Positions 1-7,402 of a DNA stretch of 64,000 nucleotides are shown here, piece by piece (the first letter of the stretch is position 1; every line of letters begins with the position of its first letter). Under the pieces are notes generated by a model. That model was given only the letters and a program-made list of their open reading frames with translations, searched no databases and was not told where the DNA came from. A program made the translations under genes and the position numbers. The stretch is from Rossellomorea aquimaris (GTDB lineage Bacteria > Bacillota > Bacilli > Bacillales > Fictibacillaceae). The DNA lies in contig JAIVLN010000001.1 in the NCBI GenBank assembly GCA_020524245.1, positions 1,054,001 through 1,118,000 of the forward strand, given 5' to 3'.

Positions 1-351
1 AGAAAGCTACAAAAGGAAAAGGGTCTCACCTATTTGTTCATCGCCCACGACCTTTCCATGGTCAAATACATCAGCGATCGAATCGGTGTCATGTACAACG
101 GACGGCTTGTAGAACTTGCTGAAAGTGATGAGCTATACCGTAATCCAATGCATCCTTACACGCAATCTCTCTTGACCGCCATTCCTCGACCAGACCCGGA
201 TTACGAACGGGATCGGAAACGAACGCACTATGACCCGAAAAAGTCGAACCCACATGATGAAGAAGTGGAGTTCCGTGAAGTTACACCAGGACATTGGGTC
301 GCATTTACGGAAGAACAATACAACCGTTTTGTACAAAGGAAAGACCAATAA
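1..351 (+). CDS. Oligopeptide ABC transporter ATP-binding protein, C-terminal part
   Basis: This is the end of an OppF/AppF-type ATPase that powers peptide import at the cytoplasmic face of the membrane. The reading frame is open from base 1, so the start lies outside the window. The switch (H-loop) histidine is in [14 protein letters not shown], followed by the oligopeptide-transporter C-terminal signature around [19 protein letters not shown]. The Walker A, signature and Walker B motifs lie upstream and cannot be seen. The acidic tail ending in a PGHWVAF-like stretch fits the AppF/OppF branch. It converges on the M23 peptidase gene with a shared terminator between them. The family is clear; the exact substrate is not. 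Confidence 0.88.
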   Translation, partial: RKLQKEKGLTYLFIAHDLSMVKYISDRIGVMYNGRLVELAESDELYRNPMHPYTQSLLTAIPRPDPDYERDRKRTHYDPKKSNPHDEEVEFREVTPGHWVAFTEEQYNRFVQRKDQ

Positions 352-382
352 AAAACAACCTCCGCAAATGGAGGTTGTTTTT
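351..382. terminator. Bidirectional terminator between ABC ATPase and M23 peptidase genes
   Basis: A perfect 13-bp stem (AAAAACAACCTCC, 351-363, with its complement at 370-382) closes a 6-nt loop. It is flanked by A and T runs on both sides, so it can end the + strand ABC gene and the - strand peptidase gene. Confidence 0.85.
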
Positions 383-394
383 GTGATCTTTATT

Positions 395-1609
395 TTAGAA
401 GAATTGTCTCGGGTTGATTGCGTTCGACTTGCTTGAGTTCCATTGTCCTTTATGGATTTCAAAGTGCAAGTGCTGACCAGTTGATCTTCCTGTATTCCCC
501 ATAATCCCAATTTGTTGTCCTTTTTCTACTGATGCACCATTTCCAACGTGACGATCTCTTAGGTGAGCGTATACCGTTGTGTATGTTTGTCCATTGAGAT
601 AGTGGGCAATAAAGACAACATTACCATAGCTGCTTGAGTAGTAAGACTTGATGACCGTTCCTGCAGCAGATGCTACGACCGGAACTGTCCCACTACGTGC
701 GATGTCAATACCAGCGTGCATGCTTCCCCAACGTGGGCCGAAACCAGAAGTGAATGCCCCAGCGGACGGTTTGATGAACATGCCGCCTGTTACAGCTGGT
801 GCAGAAGCTGAGCTACCACTATTGTTTTGCTTCGCACGTGCTGCCGCTTCTTGACGACGTTTTTCCGCTTCAAAAGCTGCTTGCTGTTTTGCAAGAAGGT
901 CGCCTTCGTCTTCAATCTTAGCAAGTTCAGCATGCATATGTTCTTCTTCTTCTTTCAAGTCACCAAGCAATGCATTTTTACGTTCTACTTTTTGATTCAA
1001 GCTTGCTTTCAAGCTTTCCAATTCTTTCATTTGTGTGTTCAATGTTTCAAGCTCTTTTTCGACTTTCGCTTTCGCTTCTTCCAAAGCAATCTTATCGGTT
1101 TTATGTGCTTCCAGGATCTCTTTATCTTGCGCAGCGATCTGGTTCAGTGCGAAGACACGATCCAAGAAATCACCGAAGCTGCTTGATCCGAGTAACACTT
1201 CTATGTATTGGACGGATCCACCGTTTTCATACATAGCCTTGACACGGTCCTTCAACATTTTGTCTCGTTCAGCGATACGTTTTTCAATCACGACGATTTC
1301 GGCTTTCAAGCGCTCGATATCTTCTTTTGTCTTTTTGATTTCTTTTACTTTCTTGTCAATCTGGTTTTCTGTTTCAGAAACCTGGTGGTCGAGTTTCTTG
1401 ATTTCTGCATTCAGAAGTTCTTGGTCATGCTTGATCTTTTCAAGCTCTGATTTTACTTTATCCCGTTCTGCTTTATTCGCTTCGCGTTTTTCTTTTACAT
1501 CATTAATTTTGTCTTTTAGTGATTCAGCTGATGCATCGTTGCTTACCCCTGGAAAACTTCCGAGTATAAGGGCAAGCGATGCAACGGCAACTATTATTTT
1601 CTTTTTCAA
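395..1609 (-). CDS. Secreted coiled-coil M23 murein DD-endopeptidase (EnvC-like)
   Basis: This is an exported peptidoglycan hydrolase, likely controlled by the FtsEX complex encoded just upstream, as known for CwlO (B. subtilis) and EnvC (E. coli). A signal peptide (KKKIIVAVASLALILGSF...ASA) is followed by a Lys/Glu-rich coiled coil at about residues 30-265. A LytM/M23 domain occupies about residues 285-404. The zinc ligands are visible as HAGID (about 298-302) and HLHFE (about 380). I chose the TTG at 1609 because a GGGGGA ribosome site sits 7 nt before it and the signal peptide then starts normally; ATG at 1624 is an alternative. The coupling to FtsEX is inferred from gene order. Confidence 0.9.
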   Translation of the reverse strand: MKKKIIVAVASLALILGSFPGVSNDASAESLKDKINDVKEKREANKAERDKVKSELEKIKHDQELLNAEIKKLDHQVSETENQIDKKVKEIKKTKEDIERLKAEIVVIEKRIAERDKMLKDRVKAMYENGGSVQYIEVLLGSSSFGDFLDRVFALNQIAAQDKEILEAHKTDKIALEEAKAKVEKELETLNTQMKELESLKASLNQKVERKNALLGDLKEEEEHMHAELAKIEDEGDLLAKQQAAFEAEKRRQEAAARAKQNNSGSSASAPAVTGGMFIKPSAGAFTSGFGPRWGSMHAGIDIARSGTVPVVASAAGTVIKSYYSSSYGNVVFIAHYLNGQTYTTVYAHLRDRHVGNGASVEKGQQIGIMGNTGRSTGQHLHFEIHKGQWNSSKSNAINPRQFF

Positions 1610-1649
1610 CCCTACATCCCCCATTCGGTTCTTCTTTTTTAATATGTAG

Positions 1650-1680
1650 GTCCAGAAAGCCAAGGCGGGCTTTGCTGGAC
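1650..1680. other. Hairpin between ftsX and the M23 gene
   Basis: GTCCAG (1650-1655) plus AAGCC pairs with GGCTT plus CTGGAC (ending 1680) around a short AAGGC loop, with small internal bulges. No T-run follows on the minus strand, so it is not a standard terminator. It could be an RNA processing or stability element between the two co-oriented genes. Confidence 0.4.
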
Positions 1681-1707
1681 ATTTCTCTCAATGGATCAAT
1701 TTACCTA

Positions 1708-2604
1708 TTAAACTTTCAGGAACTTGCGGACAGATGTCAAGCTGCCCCAAACACCGATGAATGCTCCAATGACAACGAGCAATCCGGCAAGCTGGAACAT
1801 GAGTGGATAAACCGGTAATAGCTGAATGAAAATCGTCTTCAGATTCATGCTTACCGCTTCATACACGAATTGGTAACCGAGAATCAACAATCCAATCGGA
1901 ACGAGGGATCCTAATACCCCAAGGAGTAACCCTTCCACAAAGAAAGGTCCTCGGATGAAGGAGTTCGTCGCTCCTACCAGTTTCATAATTTCAATCTCTT
2001 TACCTCTTGTTACAATCGTGATTTTGATTGTGTTAGCAATCAAAAACATTGCCGTGAAGAGGAGACCTACGATTAAGATGAGCCCGATATTACGAGCAGC
2101 ATCTGTAACTTTAAAGAGCTTTTCAACAGTACCTTTTCCATATTCGACCTTCGTTACACTCTTCATGCCCTCAATCTTCTCAGCGACAACTGGTGTATCT
2201 TGAGGTTTTTCCGTTTTAACGGAGAATGCATCCGGAAGAGGGTTTTCGCTTTTCAGTGATTCGAAGACTTTTCCTTCATCACCTAAGCTATTGATTAAAT
2301 CTTTCAGCCCTTCATCCTTCGGTACGAATTGGACATTGCTTACGCGATCGATACTGCCAAGCTTTTCTTCGATTTGTGCGTATTTATCTTCTTTTACTGT
2401 CTTGTCCAGGTACACTCTGATTTCAACATCGTCTTCAATCTGTGAAGCAATCGCGTTGATATTCAGAAGAAGCACCAGGAATACACCGACGAGCAAGAGT
2501 GTAACCGTTACTGCACTGACGGATGCGAAGGACATCCATCCGTTACGGCCAAGGTTCTTGAATCCTTCTTTAATATGACGAGATTGGGTTCGTATGATCC
2601 TCAT
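1708..2604 (-). CDS. ftsX: Cell-division ABC transporter permease FtsX
   Basis: FtsX is the membrane partner of FtsE and relays ATPase cycling to a cell-wall hydrolase outside the membrane. The protein of 298 aa (B. subtilis FtsX is about 296) has a first membrane segment near residues 25-47. An extracellular domain of about 120 residues follows, then three more hydrophobic segments in the C-terminal half. The ATG at 2604 is chosen because AGAGAGGTG lies about 8 nt upstream; the frame is open further but adds an unneeded N-terminus. It overlaps the end of ftsE by 35 bp, indicating translational coupling. The M23 hydrolase downstream is its likely target. Confidence 0.95.
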   Translation of the reverse strand: MRIIRTQSRHIKEGFKNLGRNGWMSFASVSAVTVTLLLVGVFLVLLLNINAIASQIEDDVEIRVYLDKTVKEDKYAQIEEKLGSIDRVSNVQFVPKDEGLKDLINSLGDEGKVFESLKSENPLPDAFSVKTEKPQDTPVVAEKIEGMKSVTKVEYGKGTVEKLFKVTDAARNIGLILIVGLLFTAMFLIANTIKITIVTRGKEIEIMKLVGATNSFIRGPFFVEGLLLGVLGSLVPIGLLILGYQFVYEAVSMNLKTIFIQLLPVYPLMFQLAGLLVVIGAFIGVWGSLTSVRKFLKV

Positions 2605-3280
2605 ACCCGTAGACACCTCTCTTCTCGTCACGTACGATTCGTCCACCTTCAATGGCGATTACACGCTTTTTAATTGTGTTTACAATCTCTTTATTGTGGG
2701 TAGCCATAACTACAGTGGTCCCACGATTCGAGATTTCTTCAAAAACTTCCATAATGCCCCAAGCTGTTTCCGGATCCAGGTTACCGGTAGGCTCGTCTGC
2801 AATCACCACAGCTGGCTTGTTGACGATGGAGCGCGCGATGGAAACACGCTGCTGCTCTCCTCCGGACAGTTCATCCGGAAGAAACCGCGCTTTGTTCTTG
2901 AGACCTACGAGCTCAAGCGTTTCCATGACTTGTCTCCTCACAACTTTTGGAGACTCCTCGATAACCTCGAGAGCAAACGCGACATTTTCATATACAGATA
3001 GCTTCGGTAAAAGCTTAAAGTCCTGGAAGACGACTCCGATCTGGCGTCTCAAGTAAGGAATTTGACGTTCCTTCACTTTCGTTAAACTTTTCCCATTTAT
3101 AATAATATTGCCTTTCGTCGGCTTTTCCTGACGGTACATACACTTAATGAAAGTTGACTTCCCCGCACCACTCGGACCGACTACATAGACAAAGTCACCC
3201 TTATCAATATGGACGTCTATCCCGTTCAGTGCCATTACACCATTGGGGTAAGTTTTCCATACATCGATCATTTCGATCAA
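2570..3280 (-). CDS. ftsE: Cell-division ABC transporter ATP-binding protein FtsE
   Basis: FtsE is the cytoplasmic ATPase of the FtsEX complex, which activates cell-wall hydrolases during elongation or sporulation in Bacillus. All ABC motifs are present: Walker A GPSGAGKST (about residues 36-44), Q-loop, signature LSGGEQQR, Walker B VVIADEPTGNLD and switch His in ATHNKE. The start appears to be TTG at 3280, with AGGGTG upstream; the ATG three codons later is also possible. It is the first gene of the ftsE-ftsX-M23 unit. Confidence 0.96.
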   Translation of the reverse strand: MIEMIDVWKTYPNGVMALNGIDVHIDKGDFVYVVGPSGAGKSTFIKCMYRQEKPTKGNIIINGKSLTKVKERQIPYLRRQIGVVFQDFKLLPKLSVYENVAFALEVIEESPKVVRRQVMETLELVGLKNKARFLPDELSGGEQQRVSIARSIVNKPAVVIADEPTGNLDPETAWGIMEVFEEISNRGTTVVMATHNKEIVNTIKKRVIAIEGGRIVRDEKRGVYGYEDHTNPISSY

Positions 3281-3369
3281 ACTTCATCACACCCTATGTA
3301 GTTTCTTTTGCTGTCAAATCTTAGTAGTGTTCTATCTCTCTAATCTGTTTATCTATTTCAAAGTATTCT

Positions 3370-3399
3370 AGTATAAATAGTTAGCTTTAATTTGCACAA
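3370..3399 (-). promoter_or_regulatory. Candidate sigma-A promoter for ftsEX
   Basis: Reading the minus strand, TTGTGC (3399-3394) and TATACT (3375-3370) are separated by 18 nt, about 90 nt upstream of the ftsE start. This is a sequence match only. The rest of 3400-3815 is AT-rich and shows no gene; the cccB cytochrome gene found here in B. subtilis is not recognisable. Confidence 0.45.
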
Positions 3400-3814
3400 T
3401 TAATTATAACATCTCGTTTCGTCAAAAAAACCCAAAATCATATTACATTTCTGTTTCAAAATATGACGAAGCGAGTGATGGACTGAGATCTTGCACTTAA
3501 TATTATTCGACAATCTTTTTGCTTTGTTGTACCTTTCTACAATACTTCATTAAATCCTGCAAAGAAATAGTCAAGAAGTACAAAATTTTCTAAGAACGGT
3601 AAACAGATCTTACTATAGTACGATTGAGTCTATTGGTAAGATTAGTATGGGTAGGATGTCATTGGAAAAGGACAACCGCTACTTTTGTTTCACTTTTTAT
3701 ATCGGAAGCGAGTTTGTTTTCTTTTAGCAGCGATTTTTCGACACGGAATTCTTACGGAAGATGTTCGAGTCCTCTTGGAATGTTATCGTAGGAAATGAAA
3801 GCAGTGGAAAACAC

Positions 3815-4304
3815 TTATCCTCTGGCATCATATTTGTTCGGATAAGCGTATGGGGGGTTTTCTTCAGGGCGGAACGGAACCTTGTCCATCTCAAAAGTCC
3901 CTCGATACCGGAACACTGTGCCGAGGAAAGCATTGTTGACGGTAATATTCCCATCATAATGGTCAGCCGTGTCATCGTACTCCTAATGGACGATCCCTTT
4001 TACCATGAGGTTAGATGGAACAGAAAAGCGTTTGTTTCCTACATATAAGTACTGATTGGAAGTACTTAAGATGAGTCCACCTGCCTCGAGGAATGTTTCT
4101 CCCTCTTTCCGGAAAAATCAGATGGCGGTCGGTACCGAATTTCTTTACGGGTTGAACGACCCATGAAGGTCCGGAGATTTCCTCCATCACACCTTTGCAG
4201 AAAATCGCCTTGTGATCTTCCGTTGACATGCTGAACTTCTCCTGAATTTTCGGATGAAGCTTTTTGAAATCCGATCCTAACGCGTTTTCGTAAAAAGATG
4301 GCAT
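3815..4304 (-). pseudogene. Broken DUF4166-family gene
   Basis: The 5' part (start ATG at 4304, PSFYENALGSDFKKLHPK...LIFPERGR) matches the N-terminal pattern of DUF4166 proteins. After the FPERG motif the frame breaks. A neighbouring frame resumes with GLILSTSNQYLYVGNKRF, then an in-frame TAG at 3983-3985. It continues with EYDDTADHYDGNITVNNAFL and LGTVFRYRGTFEMD, which match the DUF4166 C-terminus, and stops at 3815. About 60 residues of the middle appear deleted. The intact family member has an unknown role and is often next to DCC-family oxidoreductases, as here. Match to the family is from memory of its conserved motifs. Confidence 0.72.
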
Positions 4305-4324
4305 CTCCACTCGTCCTCTCTCTT

Positions 4325-4714
4325 CTATAGAAATCGACTTTTCATATCTGGTGTCGGTATCATACACTCTTTCCTTTTTCCGAACCACTTGTAACGGTTT
4401 CGTGCAATAAATTTATAGATCGAGTCTCGGAGCGGCTTTGGAATGAGGAGCAAGATCTGCGCCAACTTCCATGGTCCCTTCAAGTTGCGGCAAACCCTTA
4501 AAGCAGCGCTCGAGTGTAGATAAGCTTTGCCATTTCGGATGAGCACGAACGACTCCAACGTGTTTGGAAGATCGTGTTTTCGTACGTAACCTTGTCCGAC
4601 TTCACTCTGCAGTGGTGCGAATTTGTAATGCCCAGCCGGATCCCGTTTGATGATGAATTGAACCGCGCCGTTACACAAATTGCACTCCCCATCAAACAAC
4701 AGAATATCATTCAT
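4325..4714 (-). CDS. DCC-family thiol-disulfide oxidoreductase (DUF393, YuxK-like)
   Basis: This is a small protein of 129 aa with the family signature DGECNLCN, giving a CxxC pair at residues 11 and 14, in a thioredoxin-like fold. It is predicted to act in thiol-disulfide exchange, but the substrate is unknown. The C-terminal RNRYKWFGKR is also typical of the family. The start at ATG 4714 gives the standard N-terminus and has GGGGTGG upstream; the open frame extends 14 codons further without support. It is followed after 20 bp by the broken DUF4166 gene, probably once co-transcribed. Confidence 0.85.
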   Translation of the reverse strand: MNDILLFDGECNLCNGAVQFIIKRDPAGHYKFAPLQSEVGQGYVRKHDLPNTLESFVLIRNGKAYLHSSAALRVCRNLKGPWKLAQILLLIPKPLRDSIYKFIARNRYKWFGKRKECMIPTPDMKSRFL

Positions 4715-4793
4715 ATCAGCCACCCCTTTCTCTCCATTTATTATATCACCCGACAATCTGAGCTCCGAGCGAGAGGAATTGCATCAATATACG

Positions 4794-4819
4794 AAAAAAG
4801 CCCCCGAAGTGGGAGCTTT
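4794..4819 (-). terminator. Terminator of the YitT-family gene
   Basis: On the minus strand AAAGCTCCC (4819-4811) pairs with GGGGGCTTT (4805-4797), allowing one U-G pair, and is followed by a run of T. Confidence 0.75.
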
Positions 4820-4828
4820 CCTTTATTG

Positions 4829-5692
4829 TTATTGACTGAATCCTTCACCTAAAACTTCGTGAGCATTGACGATGATGACAAAGGCGTCTGGATCCACTTT
4901 TTTTACATGTTGTTTCAATCGGGTCACTTCGAATTGTTCCACGACACACATGAGCATCGGACGCTCGTGATCGGTGAATCCACCAGTGGCTTTAATGCGC
5001 GTTACGCCTCGGTCGATTTCCTTGAAGATTTCATCCCGCACTTCGTCCTCATGCTGCGTGATGATGTACGCCATCTTCGAATAACCGAGTCCCATCTGCA
5101 CGACATCAATTGTTTTAGCCGTCAAGAACATACCGATCATCGCGTAAAGCGCTTGTTCAATTGAGAAAACGAACGCAGAAGCCGTTACAATAGCGCCATC
5201 GATAGAAAGCACGCATAGCCCAAGGGAGACTCCCGTATACTTGTGGACGATTTGGGCGGCAAGGTCGATTCCGCCAGTGGAAGCTTTACCACGGAACACG
5301 ATACCGAGTCCTAAACCGACTCCGAGACCTCCGAACAACGCGCCTAACAAAGGATCGTTCGTGACCGGGTCTGCCCCCTCCGATAAGAAGACGACAAATG
5401 GTAAAAACAGCGTCCCGATCAGCGTTTTGACCCCGAAATTTTTACCAAGGATGATAACGCCTGCTATAAACAATGGAATATTCAAAGACCACTGGACTAC
5501 CGAAGGCATCCAGCCGAATAGATTTTTCAAGATCAAACTGATTCCGACAACACCGCCTGAAGCAATATTGTTCGGTGCTAAAAACAAGTTGAATGCTAAC
5601 GCGACAAAAGCGGAACCGATTAAAACGAATAGATAATCGAGTACGGTCAAGACTTTCGGATTCACTTTATTGCGTCGAACTGCCATCATCAT
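4829..5692 (-). CDS. yvjA: YitT-family membrane protein (YvjA-like)
   Basis: This is an integral membrane protein of 287 aa with about five or six hydrophobic segments in the first 200 residues (for example VLIGSAFVALAFNLFL and LNIPLFIAGVIIL). A C-terminal soluble DUF2179 domain follows (about 205-287). The family's function is unknown; a transport role is often guessed. Its position beside prfB matches B. subtilis yvjA. Three ATG codons in a row open the gene, so the exact start may be 5692, 5689 or 5686. A promoter is visible upstream at 5785-5814. Confidence 0.88.
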   Translation of the reverse strand: MMMAVRRNKVNPKVLTVLDYLFVLIGSAFVALAFNLFLAPNNIASGGVVGISLILKNLFGWMPSVVQWSLNIPLFIAGVIILGKNFGVKTLIGTLFLPFVVFLSEGADPVTNDPLLGALFGGLGVGLGLGIVFRGKASTGGIDLAAQIVHKYTGVSLGLCVLSIDGAIVTASAFVFSIEQALYAMIGMFLTAKTIDVVQMGLGYSKMAYIITQHEDEVRDEIFKEIDRGVTRIKATGGFTDHERPMLMCVVEQFEVTRLKQHVKKVDPDAFVIIVNAHEVLGEGFSQ

Positions 5693-5784
5693 GTCGTACC
5701 ACTCACTTTATGTAAAAGTAAAATTTGGTAGTATTATAACCTCAAAAAGTATATCACTACCTCGAGTTTAAGTAAATTTTCCGA

Positions 5785-5814
5785 TTATTAGCACTAATCC
5801 GTCTATAATGTCAA
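5785..5814 (-). promoter_or_regulatory. Sigma-A promoter for the YitT-family gene
   Basis: The minus strand carries a consensus TTGACA (5814-5809) and TAATAA (5790-5785) with an 18-nt spacer, about 90 nt upstream of the start codon. Confidence 0.65.
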
Positions 5815-5856
5815 GTAGCTCAAGGGATGAGGGATTTTGCTTGGAGGGTGTTCGAC

Positions 5857-5910
5857 ATGTTTCATGAAACGTCAATCAAACGTTTGATTGACACTGCACT
5901 ACCACTGTAA
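5857..5910 (+). other. Tiny ORF (17 codons) containing a 22-bp perfect palindrome
   Basis: An ATG at 5857 preceded by TTGGAGGGTG opens a 17-residue frame (MFHETSIKRLIDTALPL). A TATAAT-like -10 lies at 5804-5809, with a poor -35. Inside it, 5871-5892 is a perfect 22-bp palindrome of half-site GTCAATCAAAC. It may be a small peptide, a gene remnant, or only an operator for a dimeric repressor. No homologue is recognised. Confidence 0.35.
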
Positions 5911-5927
5911 AACCGCGGCAAAAGCAA

Positions 5928-5955
5928 CGGGGACAACGATTGTACGCTGTCCCCG
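5928..5955 (-). terminator. Hairpin terminator downstream of prfB
   Basis: On the minus strand CGGGGACA (5955-5948) pairs with TGTCCCCG (5935-5928) around a 12-nt loop. A short T-rich stretch follows a few bases later. Confidence 0.6.
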
Positions 5956-5966
5956 CTATCAAACGA

Positions 5967-7068
5967 TTATTTAATTCTTGAACGAAGGTAAGCGTCGATG
6001 AATGGATCGATTTCGCCATCCATGACCGCGTTGATGTTTCCTATTTCCACATTCGTACGGTGATCTTTCGCCATACTGTATGGATGGAAAACGTAAGAAC
6101 GGATCTGGCTTCCCCAGCCGATTTCTTTCTGCTCACCACGAATTTCGTTCAGTTCTGCTTGCTGTTCTTCAATCTTCTTCTGGTAGAGCTTCGCTTTCAA
6201 CATCTTCATCGCACGTTCACGGTTTTTGATCTGAGAACGCTCGGTTTGACACGAAACAATCGTGTTCGTCGGGACGTGGGTCATACGGACAGCCGAATCC
6301 GTTGTATTGACGTGCTGACCACCCGCACCACTTGCACGATACGTGTCCACTTTGATTTCATCCGGCTTCAACTCAATTTCGATATCATCGCTCAATTCCG
6401 GCATAATCTCACAGGATACGAATGAGGTATGACGACGCCCCGATGAATCAAACGGTGAAATTCGCACGAGACGATGAACACCTTTCTCTGCTTTCAAATA
6501 GCCGTAAGCGTTGTGGCCTTTGATAGCCAGGGTCACACTTTTTACGCCAGCTTCGTCACCAGGCAAGTAGTCAAGCGTTTCGACCTTGAATCCTTTGTTC
6601 TCCGCCCAACGCGTGTACATTCGTAAAAGCATAGAAGCCCAATCCTGGGACTCCGTTCCACCCGCACCTGGATGCAGCTCAAGAATCGCATTGTTCTTAT
6701 CGTGTGGTTCACTGAGAAGAAGCGTCAGCTCGAAGTCTCCCATCTGTTTAGAGAGTTCTTTCAATTCGCCTTCCAGCTCACTTTGCAAGTCCGCATCTTC
6801 TTCTTCTTTTACAAGTTCGTAGGAAACTTCGAGGTTTTCAAACGTTTCCTGAAGCTCGCGGAATTCATTGACGACTTCTTTCAAAGCATTCACTTCGCCG
6901 ATGACCGTCTGCGCCGTATCCTGGTTGTCCCAGAAATCCGGCTCCGTCATCTGTTGTTCCAATTCAGCAATACGAGCCTCCTTATGATCTAAGTCAAAGA
7001 GACCCCCTAAAATCTTCTATTCGCTTCTGCATCGCAGATAATTCTTGCTTAATCTCCACTAATTCCAT
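5967..7068 (-). CDS. prfB: Peptide chain release factor 2 with programmed +1 frameshift
   Basis: RF2 releases nascent chains at UGA and UAA codons. The gene starts at ATG 7068 (after AGGAGGAG) and reads 24 codons, [16 protein letters not shown]...RGSL, to an in-frame UGA at 6996-6994. An internal Shine-Dalgarno-like AGGGGGT (7008-7002) and the slippery CTT-TGA-C give the classic autoregulatory +1 frameshift; skipping base 6996 joins the frame to the 343-codon main frame. The product is 366 aa, as in B. subtilis. The GGQ catalytic motif is in [18 protein letters not shown] and the UGA-recognition SPF motif in [10 protein letters not shown]. An annotation starting at 6962 would miss the true N-terminus. 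Confidence 0.97.
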
Positions 7069-7092
7069 AATCGTACTCCTCCTTGTTTAGGG

Positions 7093-7201
7093 AGTGCCAG
7101 GCACTGAATCGCAACCGTTGATACAGCTGCGATGAGATTCAGTGCCTGGCACCATTTCAAAACCGTTGGTATGACTGACTTCCTTGAGCGTACCTGGCAC
7201 C
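7093..7201. repeat. Large hairpin built from AGTGCC(A/T)GGCAC repeats
   Basis: AGTGCCAGGCACTGAATC (7093-7110) and its inverted copy GATTCAGTGCCTGGCACC (7136-7153) form a long stem. It is extended by GCA...TGC pairing near the loop. A third, degenerate half (ACCTGGCACC) lies at 7192-7201. Each GTGCCAGGCAC core is itself palindromic. Similar GTGCCTGGCAC elements are scattered in many Bacillaceae genomes, to my recollection. The hairpin lies between secA and prfB and could attenuate or stabilise the transcript. Confidence 0.7.
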
Positions 7202-7356
7202 GTAGGAAGAAAGTCACTCTAAAAACCATAAAGAAAACTAGGTAAAGCCAAGCCAGATGGCGAAGGCTGAACCGTTGTTGCACTTATACTTTAATCGTAA
7301 ACTTTTATCTACGTCGATTGACTTCGAGCTAAAAGTTATCATATTAAAGTAGAAAA

Positions 7357-7376
7357 GAAAACTTGGCAGGGCCAAG
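7357..7376 (-). terminator. Short hairpin terminator after secA
   Basis: On the minus strand CTTGGC-CCT-GCCAAG (7376-7362) is followed by TTTTCTTTT, 27 nt past the secA stop. The stem is short, so termination may be partial. Confidence 0.5.
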
Positions 7377-7402
7377 CCTTCTTTTGGGTTTGAAGCTATA
7401 CG

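Noticed and set aside
1035-1649. 204-aa + strand ORF opposite the M23 gene
   Set aside because: Ser/Phe-rich composition is the mirror of the Lys/Glu coiled coil on the real strand.
3724-3975. 83-aa minus-strand ORF and its + strand counterpart (3761-4048)
   Set aside because: Both are out of frame with the DUF4166 remnant on the same DNA and have no family pattern or ribosome site.
4011-4388. 125-aa ORF as an intact gene
   Set aside because: Its last 28 residues diverge from the DUF4166 pattern while a shifted frame continues the family sequence, so it is part of a pseudogene.
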